Positions 38,092 through 46,402 of a stretch of 64,000 bases of DNA are shown here, piece after piece; position 1 is the first letter of the stretch; each line of letters begins with the position of its first letter. Below the pieces are notes generated by a model that was not told where the DNA came from, made no database searches, and saw only the letters and a program-made list of their open reading frames with translations. The stretch is taken from positions 21,223-85,222 of the forward strand of contig JAQXBA010000004.1 of assembly GCA_029252625.1 (NCBI GenBank), read 5' to 3'. The stretch is from Opitutia bacterium (GTDB lineage Bacteria; Verrucomicrobiota; Verrucomicrobiia; Opitutales; Coraliomargaritaceae). A program made the translations under genes and the position numbers.

Positions 38092-40386
38092 ATGGAACAA
38101 GATCCCGATCACGGCGCCACCATCCTGATGCGCCCTCCTGAAATCCTCGACTACAGCTTGACGGGGCATAATGCCGAACGCGCGGTCGAACTCGGCCTCG
38201 CCGAAGCGGACTGGTATCAATCCCCGCTCCCCCGCGCCACCATGCGTAAGTTCCTCGAACGCAGAGATGGCCCCGCGATTCGCGACACGCTACTACTGCT
38301 GGCCATACTCGGAGCAACTGGCTACGCCACGGTCGCGCTCTGGGGCAGCTGGTGGGTGGTCATCCCCTACCTGATCTATGCGGTATTTTACGGCACCAGT
38401 TCGGACTCACGCTGGCACGAGTGCAGCCATGGCACCGCATTTAAAACCGACTGGATGAACAACGTCGTGTATGAAGTCGCCTCCTTCATGGTGATGCGCG
38501 AATCCGTGATCTGGCGTTGGAGCCACACGCGTCACCACAGCGACACAATCATTGTCGGCCGTGATCCGGAAATTCAGATCCCGCGTCCGCCAGATCTCAA
38601 GGGCTTGGCCTTGGCTCTGATCAACTACGGCGGCTACATGACCTACTATCCGAATCTGATCCGTCATGCGTGCGGCCAGATGTCGGACGCCGAACGCACC
38701 TATGTCCCGGACACCGAATTCGGCAAGATCTTCCGCAACGCCCGAATCTGCGTCGCAATCTATGCACTCGTAATCGTATCCGCAGTTATACTACAGACTT
38801 GGATTCCGATCTTCCTGTTCATGCTGCCACAATTTTTCGGCACTTGGTTGATGATCGTGCATAACACCACGCAGCATGCCGGCCTTGCGGAAAACGTGCT
38901 GGATCACCGCCTGAATTGTCGCACCGTTTACATGAATCCGATCAGTCGATTCATCTACTGGAACATGAACTACCACGTGGAGCACCACATGTTCCCGCTG
39001 GTGCCTTACCATAGACTGCCGGAACTGCACAAGGCCGTCAAAGGCGATTGCCCGCCGCCCTACCCCTCGATTCTTTCAGCTTGGAAAGAAATCCTGCCGA
39101 CAATCCTCAAGCAGGTGAAAGACCCGACTCACCACGTAAAGCGCACGCTTCCCGCGCCCTCAGAACGTATCGACGAAGGCATCCCGCACTCACACGTAAA
39201 GCCGAATACGGACGGCTGGGTCGAAGTCTGCGCAGCAGCCGACTTGGGCAACGAAGACGTGATTCGCTTCGACCACGTCAAGAAGACCTTCGCACTCTAC
39301 CGCGATGACTCTGGCAAACTCTACGCCACCGACGGTATTTGCACCCACGGCAATACCCACCTCGGCGAAGGCCTGGTCAAAGGTAAAATCGTCGAGTGCC
39401 CGAAGCACAACGGTCGCTTTAACCTCGAAGACGGCTCGCCAGCCCGCGCACCGATTTGCCGCGGACTCGCCACCTACCCGATCGAAGACCGAGGCGGACG
39501 CCTGTGGCTCAACGTCGAGAAAGCCGGCGGTGTCGGCGCGCGCCATGAGAAGACCTATAAGCTGCGTGTCGTCAGCAATCAGAATGTCTCCACCTTCATC
39601 AAAGAGCTGGTGCTCGAACCAATCGATGCCAACGAGACGATCGAATTCACTCCAGGCGACTACCTACAGCTCGACATTCCGACCTACGAAAAGATCGAGT
39701 TCCGCGAGTTCGATATCCCCGAGCCCTACGCGACCGTGTGGGAGCGTCATAACATCTTCGACCTGCAAGCCAGCAATTCCGAAACGACTCGTCGCAACAA
39801 CTATTCGTTAGCCAGCAACGCAGCCACCGAACGTCAGCTTAAATTCAACGTGCGTATCGCCACCCCACCTCCGGGCCAAGACTGCCCTCCAGGCGTCGGC
39901 TCTAGCTATGCGTTCAATCTGAAGGCCAGCGACGAAGTCACTGCGATCGGCTCCTTCGGCGACTTCCACATCAAGCCGACCCAGAAGGAAATGCTCTACA
40001 TCGGCGGTGGCGCCGGCATGGCACCGCTGCGTGCCCACATCGCGCACTTGTTCGAAACCGAGCACACCGCGCGCAAAGTCAGCTACTGGTATGGCGCCCG
40101 CTCGAAGCAAGAAATTTTCTACGAAGACTATTTCAAACAGTTGGCCGACGACCACCACAACTTCGACTTTCAACTCGCCCTCTCCGATCCACTCGAAGAG
40201 GACAACTGGACAGGCCACACCGGCTTTATCCACGAAGCCGTGCTGATCAACTATCTGGAAACTCATCCCAACCCGAAAGCCGTCGAATTCTATCTTTGCG
40301 GCCCGCCGATGATGATTGCAGCCTGCACCAAAATGCTCGCCCAACTCGGCGTGTCCGACGAGCAAATCGCCTTCGACGAATTTTAA
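38092..40386 (+). CDS. Three-domain membrane oxygenase: desaturase-Rieske-flavin reductase (MocDEF-like)
   Basis: A 764-residue protein joining three redox modules. Residues about 60-340 are a membrane fatty-acid-desaturase-like diiron domain with all three His boxes: RWHECSHG (His109/113), SHTRHH (145/148/149) and NYHVEHHMFP (295/298/299), plus several membrane segments. Residues about 375-478 are a Rieske ferredoxin with CTHG (Cys417, His419) and CPKH (Cys436, His439). Residues about 487-764 are a ferredoxin-reductase domain with the FAD motif NNYSLASNA, the NAD(P) motif YIGGGAGMAPLRAHI and YLCGPPMMI. The set matches rhizopine demethylase components MocD, MocE and MocF, here on one chain. 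It likely hydroxylates or O-demethylates a small polar substrate. The start at 38092 avoids overlap with the regulator. It heads the catabolic operon. Confidence 0.88.
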   Translation: MEQDPDHGATILMRPPEILDYSLTGHNAERAVELGLAEADWYQSPLPRATMRKFLERRDGPAIRDTLLLLAILGATGYATVALWGSWWVVIPYLIYAVFYGTSSDSRWHECSHGTAFKTDWMNNVVYEVASFMVMRESVIWRWSHTRHHSDTIIVGRDPEIQIPRPPDLKGLALALINYGGYMTYYPNLIRHACGQMSDAERTYVPDTEFGKIFRNARICVAIYALVIVSAVILQTWIPIFLFMLPQFFGTWLMIVHNTTQHAGLAENVLDHRLNCRTVYMNPISRFIYWNMNYHVEHHMFPLVPYHRLPELHKAVKGDCPPPYPSILSAWKEILPTILKQVKDPTHHVKRTLPAPSERIDEGIPHSHVKPNTDGWVEVCAAADLGNEDVIRFDHVKKTFALYRDDSGKLYATDGICTHGNTHLGEGLVKGKIVECPKHNGRFNLEDGSPARAPICRGLATYPIEDRGGRLWLNVEKAGGVGARHEKTYKLRVVSNQNVSTFIKELVLEPIDANETIEFTPGDYLQLDIPTYEKIEFREFDIPEPYATVWERHNIFDLQASNSETTRRNNYSLASNAATERQLKFNVRIATPPPGQDCPPGVGSSYAFNLKASDEVTAIGSFGDFHIKPTQKEMLYIGGGAGMAPLRAHIAHLFETEHTARKVSYWYGARSKQEIFYEDYFKQLADDHHNFDFQLALSDPLEEDNWTGHTGFIHEAVLINYLETHPNPKAVEFYLCGPPMMIAACTKMLAQLGVSDEQIAFDEF

Positions 40387-40457
40387 AACTACCGAACGAA
40401 ACCACTTAATTTATATCTAAAAAATACGATGAATACTGCCCCATCCTCTAACAGATA

Positions 40458-41819
40458 ATGAACACCCAAACAACCGGCTCCTCGTTCTACCTCATCTCCG
40501 CCTGCCTAGTGGCCACACTAGGCGGCATGCTCTTTGGCTACGACACCGGAGTCATCAATGGCTCCCTTCAATTTGTTGAGGCCAATTTCGACCTAGATGC
40601 AGGTATGAAAGGCTTTGCCGCCTCCAGCGCCCTGCTTGCCTGCATCCCCGGAGCGATCTTAGCCGGCTTATTTGGCGATATGATTGGTCGAAAAAAGACG
40701 CTCATGATCTCCGGCCTGCTGTTTTTAATTTCCGCGATCGGGACTGCGCTGCCGAATGACATCAACACGTTTATCATCTTCCGTATCATTGGAGGTATCG
40801 GCGTTGGCGCAGCGAGCATGACCAGCCCGATGTATATCGCAGAGATCGCGCCCGCCCGCATACGTGGCCGACTCGTTTCCCTGAACCAACTCGCCATTGT
40901 GGGAGGCATGTTGATTGTCTATTTTGTAAACTACTTCATCGCGGATGTTGATAACCCCGCATGGAATATCTCCACAGGCTGGAGATGGATGTTCGGCTCT
41001 GAGGCCCTGCCAGCTGCGTCACTCTGTATCCTCACCTTCTTCATTCCGGAAACACCACGCTGGCTCAGCATGCATGGTCGAAAGAAAGAGGCTCGTGACA
41101 TTCTGGTTAAAATCGAGGGCGAGGAAACGGCTGACACTGAAATGAAAGCCATCGAAGCATCACTGTCCGAGGGAAAGGCAGGATTCAGCCAACTCTTTAC
41201 TCCGGCACACTTTAAACTGTTAGCCTTGGGGCTAGGTCTCGCCTTCCTGCAGCAAGCGACAGGTATCAATGTATTCCTCTACTTCGGTTCGGAAATCTTT
41301 GGTTCGCTTGGTGGGGAAAAAGTGGATGCCGCGTTGCTCCAGCAAGTCATCGTGGGTGGAGCCAATGTAATCTTCACCCTGGTAGCGATCTGGACCGTCG
41401 ATATTATCGGCAGAAAGCCACTGATGATCATTGGTGCCTCTGGTATGGCTCTCTCACTTTTCGCCATGGGTCGCGCAGGCATGCAAGGCGATGCTGGCAG
41501 CGGGCTACTGGTCTGGGTGATTATCTACATTGCCAGCTTCGCACTTAGTCTCGGCCCTGTTGTGTGGGTGCTTCTTTCCGAAATCTTCCCCAACAAAATC
41601 CGCTCGCTCGCCATGGCGACCTGCACCGTTTTCCTTTGGCTGACGAACTCGGTGGTTTCTCAAACTTTTGTCATGATGGACAAGAACGAAGATCTCGTAG
41701 AAAAATACAACCATAGTTTCCCATTCTTCATCTATGGTGGACTATGTGTCGTCACCGTTTTCTTTGTCTTGTTTTTCGTTAAAGAAACTAAAGGGCGGGC
41801 TCTCGAGGAAAACAATTAA
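40458..41819 (+). CDS. MFS sugar transporter (sugar porter family)
   Basis: A 453-residue twelve-helix transporter of the sugar-porter family (XylE/GalP/IolT type). Family motifs are LFGYDTGVINGSLQF, DMIGRKKTLMISG, PMYIAEIAPARIRGRLVSLNQL, FIPETPRWLSMHGRKKEA, LAFLQQATGINVFLYFG and the closing FFVKETKGRALEE. These transporters carry hexoses, pentoses or inositols with protons. It is 71 bp after the oxygenase gene and 10 bp before the TIM-barrel gene, so it is part of the operon and probably imports its substrate. Confidence 0.93.
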   Translation: MNTQTTGSSFYLISACLVATLGGMLFGYDTGVINGSLQFVEANFDLDAGMKGFAASSALLACIPGAILAGLFGDMIGRKKTLMISGLLFLISAIGTALPNDINTFIIFRIIGGIGVGAASMTSPMYIAEIAPARIRGRLVSLNQLAIVGGMLIVYFVNYFIADVDNPAWNISTGWRWMFGSEALPAASLCILTFFIPETPRWLSMHGRKKEARDILVKIEGEETADTEMKAIEASLSEGKAGFSQLFTPAHFKLLALGLGLAFLQQATGINVFLYFGSEIFGSLGGEKVDAALLQQVIVGGANVIFTLVAIWTVDIIGRKPLMIIGASGMALSLFAMGRAGMQGDAGSGLLVWVIIYIASFALSLGPVVWVLLSEIFPNKIRSLAMATCTVFLWLTNSVVSQTFVMMDKNEDLVEKYNHSFPFFIYGGLCVVTVFFVLFFVKETKGRALEENN

Positions 41820-41829
41820 ATCACAAAAC

Positions 41830-42687
41830 ATGACTGACACCACCACTCCCTCTTTAAAGATACATATCAATGGTTGGTCGCTACTCGATGAAGGCGATCC
41901 CGCAACCGAAGCGGGCCTGCGCACGCATCTCTCGGCGATCAAGGATGCCGGATTCCAAGGCTATTGCTGGGCCCCAAGTAATCCACAGTTAAAAGAATTG
42001 CTCACCGAATATGGCTTGCGCTACGGCGGTGCCTTCGACGCTGCCAAACCGGAGCAATTTGCTGATCGTATCGCCGCTATCATGGCCATTGATAATGGTC
42101 CGATCAATTGTCAGCTCGCCGACGACGACACACCGGTCGAAGAGGCAATCGAGCTGAGCCTCGCACTGATGGCGGAAGCCAAAAAGCAAAAGGCACCGGT
42201 GCATTTGGAGGTCCACCGTGACACCTGCACCGAGACGCCCGAGAAGACGACCGCGATCATTGAAGGCTACAAAGCCGCCACCGGGGAAGATCCACTGATG
42301 AACTTCGACTTCTCACACCCCGCAGTGGTCAAACATATCTTAGAGCACGAAACCATTACGCGTCTGCTCACTCCCGAGATTGTGCCGATCTTCCAGAAGT
42401 CCACACTCTGGCACATTCGCCCCTTCAACGCGCAGCACTGTCAGATTCCAATCACCGATGGGCAGGGCAACTTCTCCCCTGAATACCTGGCATGCCGCCC
42501 CTTCGTGCGCCAAGCACTCAGGCATTGGCTGCAAGGGCCCCGACCAACCAACGAGCTCTGGGTGATGCCGGAAATCGGCACGACTCACGAATACAAACTA
42601 AGCTGCTTCCCGAACATCTGGGAAGATACGGTTGCCTTGGGTAAAGACATTCAAAAGATCTGGGCCGAAGAAATCGCCGCTCTCTAA
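41830..42687 (+). CDS. Xylose-isomerase-like TIM-barrel protein
   Basis: A protein of about 285 residues of the sugar-phosphate isomerase/epimerase superfamily. Candidate metal ligands are Glu in VHLEVHRDT, Asp and His in NFDFSHPAVV, His in WHIRPFNAQHCQIPI and Glu in VMPEIGTTHEY. Relatives isomerise, epimerise or dehydrate sugars and cyclitols, for example in inositol catabolism. The ATG at 41830 is chosen; a longer frame runs into the transporter gene. The substrate is unknown, but the context suggests it acts on the product of the oxygenase or dehydrogenase. Confidence 0.82.
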   Translation: MTDTTTPSLKIHINGWSLLDEGDPATEAGLRTHLSAIKDAGFQGYCWAPSNPQLKELLTEYGLRYGGAFDAAKPEQFADRIAAIMAIDNGPINCQLADDDTPVEEAIELSLALMAEAKKQKAPVHLEVHRDTCTETPEKTTAIIEGYKAATGEDPLMNFDFSHPAVVKHILEHETITRLLTPEIVPIFQKSTLWHIRPFNAQHCQIPITDGQGNFSPEYLACRPFVRQALRHWLQGPRPTNELWVMPEIGTTHEYKLSCFPNIWEDTVALGKDIQKIWAEEIAAL

Positions 42688-42727
42688 TTTCAAATTTCTA
42701 AATTCAAACTTTTAAAAACAAAATACT

Positions 42728-43612
42728 ATGAAAGACAAAACAATCGGAATCGTCGGCCTCGGCCGCATGGGTGGTAACATGGCTCGCTGCCTCAAAGACA
42801 AGGGCTACAACCTAAGCGCCGTGTTCGACATCAACGACAGCATCGCCACCGAGCTCGCTGCCGAAATCGGCTCAACCGCTTACGGCAAACTCGCCGACGT
42901 CACCGCCAATGCCGACATCATTCTCACTGTCGTGACCAACGACAAAGCGATGGACGCCATCTTCTTTGGCGAGGACAACCTCTTCACTGGTGCTGAAGGG
43001 CGCACCTTCATTAACTGCGCAACGCTGACACCGGCAGTGCACACTCAGCTCGAAGCAGCAGCCACGAAGCTCGGCGCGACTTGCCTCGAAGCCTGCATGG
43101 CCTCCAGCATTCCTCAGGCCCGCAGCGGTGAACTGTTCCTCATGATTGGTGGACAAGAAGCAGACTTCAACGCCAACAAACCGCTGCTCGACGACCTGAG
43201 CAAAGCGCTCCACTACGTCGGTGCAGCCGGCAAGGCTTCGGAAGTGAAAGCCCTGGTCAATATGGTGATGAACATCAACACCGCCGCACTCGCCGAAGGC
43301 CTCGGGATCGGCGACGCACTCGGCATCGATCTAAAAATGCTGTGTAACATCTTCAGTCAAACCGGCGCCAACTCGCGTGTGTTGGAAACCGACGCGGAAG
43401 ACATGATCATCCGCGACCACGATTGCTATTTCTCCGCATCGCATGCCGCCAAGGACTCCGGCATCGCGCTCGGCTTGGCAGCAACGAAGGGCATCAACGC
43501 TCCGCTCGCTCAAGCGACATTCGATCAATACACCAAGCTAACTGAGATGGGCAAAGGCGAGCTCGACAAGTCCGGCATCGCGGAACTCACCTTCCAAGGG
43601 CGCCGCGCTTAA
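42728..43612 (+). CDS. NAD(P)-dependent beta-hydroxyacid dehydrogenase
   Basis: A 294-residue member of the 3-hydroxyisobutyrate / tartronate-semialdehyde reductase family. The Rossmann motif is IGIVGLGRMGGNMARCLKDKG, the substrate loop is ASSIPQARSGELFLMIGG, and the catalytic Lys lies in ASEVKALVNMVMNINTAALAEG. Family members reduce or oxidise short hydroxy acids or aldehydes; some act on sugar- and cyclitol-derived compounds. It is 40 bp after the TIM-barrel gene. A broken, diverged copy lies at 57116-57526. Confidence 0.92.
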   Translation: MKDKTIGIVGLGRMGGNMARCLKDKGYNLSAVFDINDSIATELAAEIGSTAYGKLADVTANADIILTVVTNDKAMDAIFFGEDNLFTGAEGRTFINCATLTPAVHTQLEAAATKLGATCLEACMASSIPQARSGELFLMIGGQEADFNANKPLLDDLSKALHYVGAAGKASEVKALVNMVMNINTAALAEGLGIGDALGIDLKMLCNIFSQTGANSRVLETDAEDMIIRDHDCYFSASHAAKDSGIALGLAATKGINAPLAQATFDQYTKLTEMGKGELDKSGIAELTFQGRRA

Positions 43613-43623
43613 TTGATTCGATC

Positions 43624-43683
43624 CGTGGCGTCTGAGCTTGCTCAGGCCTCAATGCCAAAGCCCGAGCAAGCTCGGACGCCACG
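43624..43683. repeat. Large imperfect inverted repeat with palindromic arms
   Basis: Two 24-bp arms (43624-43647 and 43660-43683) pair with three mismatches around a 12-nt loop. Each arm contains its own small palindrome, CTGAGC-TT-GCTCAG and CGAGC-AA-GCTCG, so it can fold as one long stem or as two hairpins. This is the form of a REP-like intergenic element. It sits between the dehydrogenase and hydrolase genes and could act as a transcript-stabilising or attenuating structure. Confidence 0.8.
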
Positions 43684-43694
43684 ATTTATCTACG

Positions 43695-44438
43695 ATGAAC
43701 CAAATTATCAAAAATCCTCTCGGCGAAACGCTTGATTACAGCTTCGCCTCCGGTGCCGCCGACTCTAAAAAGTCAGACTGGATCGTCGTGCTCGGGCACG
43801 GCGTGACCGGCAACAAAGACCGCCCGGTCGTGGCCGATCCTGCCGCCGCACTCAATGCCGCTGGCTTTGATACGCTGCGCTTCTCGTTCGCTGGCAACGG
43901 CGACTCAGAGGGCGACTTCCGCGATGCCACCATCTCCAAAGAAGTGGACGACTTAAATGCCGTGCTCAATGCCGTCTCCACTGCGTATCCAAGAATCGCT
44001 TACATCGGACACAGCATGGGCGGCGCCGTCGGCGTCATTCAAGCCAGCAGCGATATTCGTATTCGAGCGTTGATCTCCATCGCTGGCATGATCGACACCA
44101 AAGCATTTGCCGAAACTGAGTTCGGCGAAGAAATACCGAATGAAGGCCTGATGTGGGAGGAGGAAAGCTGCCCGCTCTCGTCGGCATTCATGACTGACCT
44201 GTGCCAAACACACAGCAGTCTCGAAAATAAAGTTGAGGCGATCACCGCGCCCTGGCTACTGCTCCACGGAACCGCCGACGATGTCGTCCTCTCGAAAGAC
44301 AGCGAGACAGTCCGCAGTGTGAAAGGCGACAGTGTCACCATCGTGACTGTCGAGGGGGCAGACCATAGTTTCAATGAGCCGACACACAAGGCACAGCTGG
44401 CCGACACCATCGCCGCGTGGCTCAGCGCCCAGGCATAA
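43695..44438 (+). CDS. Alpha/beta hydrolase
   Basis: A protein of about 247 residues with the alpha/beta-hydrolase fold: oxyanion region VVLGHGVTGNKDRP, nucleophile elbow YIGHSMGGAVG (Ser), acid in LLHGTADDVV and catalytic His in EGADHSFNEP. It resembles serine aminopeptidase-S33/acyl-esterase-like proteins and is not an S-formylglutathione hydrolase by pattern. No signal peptide. The ATG at 43695 is preferred because the upstream frame passes through the inverted repeat. It may cleave an ester or lactone in the pathway. Confidence 0.85.
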   Translation: MNQIIKNPLGETLDYSFASGAADSKKSDWIVVLGHGVTGNKDRPVVADPAAALNAAGFDTLRFSFAGNGDSEGDFRDATISKEVDDLNAVLNAVSTAYPRIAYIGHSMGGAVGVIQASSDIRIRALISIAGMIDTKAFAETEFGEEIPNEGLMWEEESCPLSSAFMTDLCQTHSSLENKVEAITAPWLLLHGTADDVVLSKDSETVRSVKGDSVTIVTVEGADHSFNEPTHKAQLADTIAAWLSAQA

Positions 44439-44518
44439 CATCATTTAAAGACGCCCCCGAACGCATTCGCACGACCGAGTCACCACTTAGCTAATCCCTC
44501 CCAAAACTCACTGAAAAT

Positions 44519-45589
44519 ATGACACCTCAACCACTCATCGGCCTGCTGTTCCACGCACTCGGCGGAGTCGCCGCAGCCAGCTTCTACGCCCCTCTTAAAT
44601 TCATCCGCAAGTGGCCCTGGGAATGTTTCTACCTGGCAATGGGCGCCTTCGCATGGTTGCTCACGCCATGGATCTTCGCCGTCGCAACCACTCCCGACCT
44701 ATTCGGAGTGCTCAGTCGCGCACCTGTCTCTGCACTAGGTTGGACGTTTCTATTTGGGCTACTGTGGGGCGTCGGAGCGGTTAGTTATGGGTTGACGATG
44801 CGTTACCTAGGCATGGCACTTGGCATGTCTGTCGCATTGGGCTTTTGCGCACTGTTTGGCACCCTGATACCACCGATCTTCCGCGGCGAACTGATGGCTG
44901 TCGCGTCCACAACTGGCGGACAAGTGGTGATCGGCGGCGTCGCACTCTGCGCAGTGGGCATCCTAGTGGCAGGCTACGCGGGATTCCGTAAGGAACGTGA
45001 GCTGCCCGCCGAGCTAAGCGCCGACCACAAGTCCGGCGACGACGAGTTTGCTCCGATCAAAGGACTGGTGGTGGCCTTTATCTGCGGACTGATGAGTGCC
45101 TGCTTCGCCTTTGGCATACAAAGTGGCGTGCCGATTGCCGAACTCGCGGTCGAAGCCGGTGCCAACCCACTGTTTCAAAACAACGTGGTGCTCTGCGTGA
45201 TCCTGCCCGGCGGATTCCTCACCAACACGCTATGGTGCCTGTATCTGAATCGCCGCAATAAAACCTTCGCCGGCTACCGCTCCGCAACGCCCTCGGAAAC
45301 GACCGGCATCCTCACCCTGTGCGCCGTGTCCGGGGTCATCTGGTATTTCCAGTTTTTCTTCTACGGTATGGGGTCGACCAAGATGGGCGCCTTCGACTTC
45401 TCGAGTTGGTCGCTGCACATGTCGTTCATCATTATCTGCGGCAATTTATGGGGGCTCTTTTTCAAAGAGTGGCGCGGCGTGACTCGCGCCACGCTAAGTA
45501 TCGTCTGGACAGCCATCCTGCTACTGATTCTATCCACCGTCATCATCGGCTGGGGCAACTCTCTCGGCACCACAGCCGCAGTGCACTAA
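44519..45589 (+). CDS. RhaT-family L-rhamnose/H+ symporter-like protein
   Basis: A 356-residue membrane protein with about ten helices matching the RhaT family: FHALGGVAAASFYAPLKFIRKWPWE, ALGMSVALGFCALFGTLIPPIF, LMSACFAFGIQSGVPI, and a C-terminal MGAFDFSSWSLHMSFIIICGNLWGLFFKEWRG split over helices. RhaT imports L-rhamnose with protons in E. coli. It is the second transporter of the locus, so the substrate may be a deoxysugar such as rhamnose or a methylated derivative. No other rhamnose gene is present. Confidence 0.88.
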   Translation: MTPQPLIGLLFHALGGVAAASFYAPLKFIRKWPWECFYLAMGAFAWLLTPWIFAVATTPDLFGVLSRAPVSALGWTFLFGLLWGVGAVSYGLTMRYLGMALGMSVALGFCALFGTLIPPIFRGELMAVASTTGGQVVIGGVALCAVGILVAGYAGFRKERELPAELSADHKSGDDEFAPIKGLVVAFICGLMSACFAFGIQSGVPIAELAVEAGANPLFQNNVVLCVILPGGFLTNTLWCLYLNRRNKTFAGYRSATPSETTGILTLCAVSGVIWYFQFFFYGMGSTKMGAFDFSSWSLHMSFIIICGNLWGLFFKEWRGVTRATLSIVWTAILLLILSTVIIGWGNSLGTTAAVH

Positions 45590-45641
45590 TTTACAGAACT
45601 CTGTTCCCACGTTTCCACTTTCCCACTTTCATACTTCCCTC

Positions 45642-45983
45642 ATGCTCCCCGACGCCGAACCACCCCGTAAACTTGAACAACTCGAACGCTCTGCCCCTAA
45701 AGACAAGGCAGTCGGCACCAAGGCCGTCACAAACTCGCTCAAGCACATAAACCATCAAGCGGGCCCGACCCGTGGCGCCCAAGCGCTCTACTGGATGAAT
45801 TAAAAAGGTGGCTTCGACTGCCCAAGTTGCGCGTGGCCCGATCCCGACGGCGAACGCTCCAGCTTTGAATTCTGCGAGAACGGTGCCAAAGCGATCGCCA
45901 CCGAAGCCACCAAGAAACGTGTCGGCCCTGAGTTCGATACAGCGATCAGTATTTTTCAGTATAATTTGTCTAAACCAGTCTAA
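45642..45983 (+). pseudogene. 5' remnant of an FdhF/YdeP-type molybdopterin oxidoreductase
   Basis: The frame opens at ATG 45642, runs 53 codons to YWMN, meets TAA at 45801-45803, and resumes in the same frame as [14 protein letters not shown] and [20 protein letters not shown]. The joined text matches the N-terminus of FdhF/YdeP-family oxidoreductases, in which MNQ-x-GFDCPGCAWPDP and [10 protein letters not shown] are conserved; the stop probably replaced a CAA glutamine codon. Homology ends around 45950, so about 600 or more C-terminal codons are missing. It follows the rhaT-like gene by 52 bp and was probably the last gene of the locus. Its parent family is called formate-dehydrogenase-like, though the YdeP activity is not settled. 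Confidence 0.82.
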
Positions 45984-45997
45984 ACTAGTCTAAATCC
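45968..45997 (+). repeat. Three tandem 10-bp repeats at the pseudogene end
   Basis: GTCTAAACCA, GTCTAAACTA and GTCTAAATCC follow each other directly. They start where the FdhF-like homology has ended and may mark the deletion scar. Confidence 0.75.
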
Positions 45998-46223
45998 CGA
46001 CTTTCAAGGCAGGTGGCGAACTGATAGATCGATGCGACTTTAAAAAAATAAGCCACTAATTATGACATACTTAGAGGCTTCTGAAAATTGAGTGAGCCAA
46101 GAGCTTGCCTGAGGCTGCGCCCCCCTGCTGCACAGAGACCTAGCGGTCGTGCCATCTCCGCCCTTCGACAAGATCAGGGCTCCGTCAAACTTTCTGGAGC
46201 GTTCTCACCGCTGCTACGCTGCA

Positions 46224-46338
<115 letters not shown>

Positions 46339-46402
46339 TTGTTGGAAGAAGTCGCAGAGAATTGTAAATTCGCTCCTGCTGTCAATGCGTTTTCAAATAA
46401 AA

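Noticed and set aside
45808..45993. Forward frame of 61 codons in the FdhF-like region
   Set aside because: It is out of frame with the recognisable FdhF/YdeP blocks, which explain the region as a pseudogene.
46080..46220. Mobile-element remnant between the FdhF remnant and tRNA-Gly
   Set aside because: tRNA neighbours are common integration sites, but no integrase fragment or direct repeat of the tRNA 3' end was seen.
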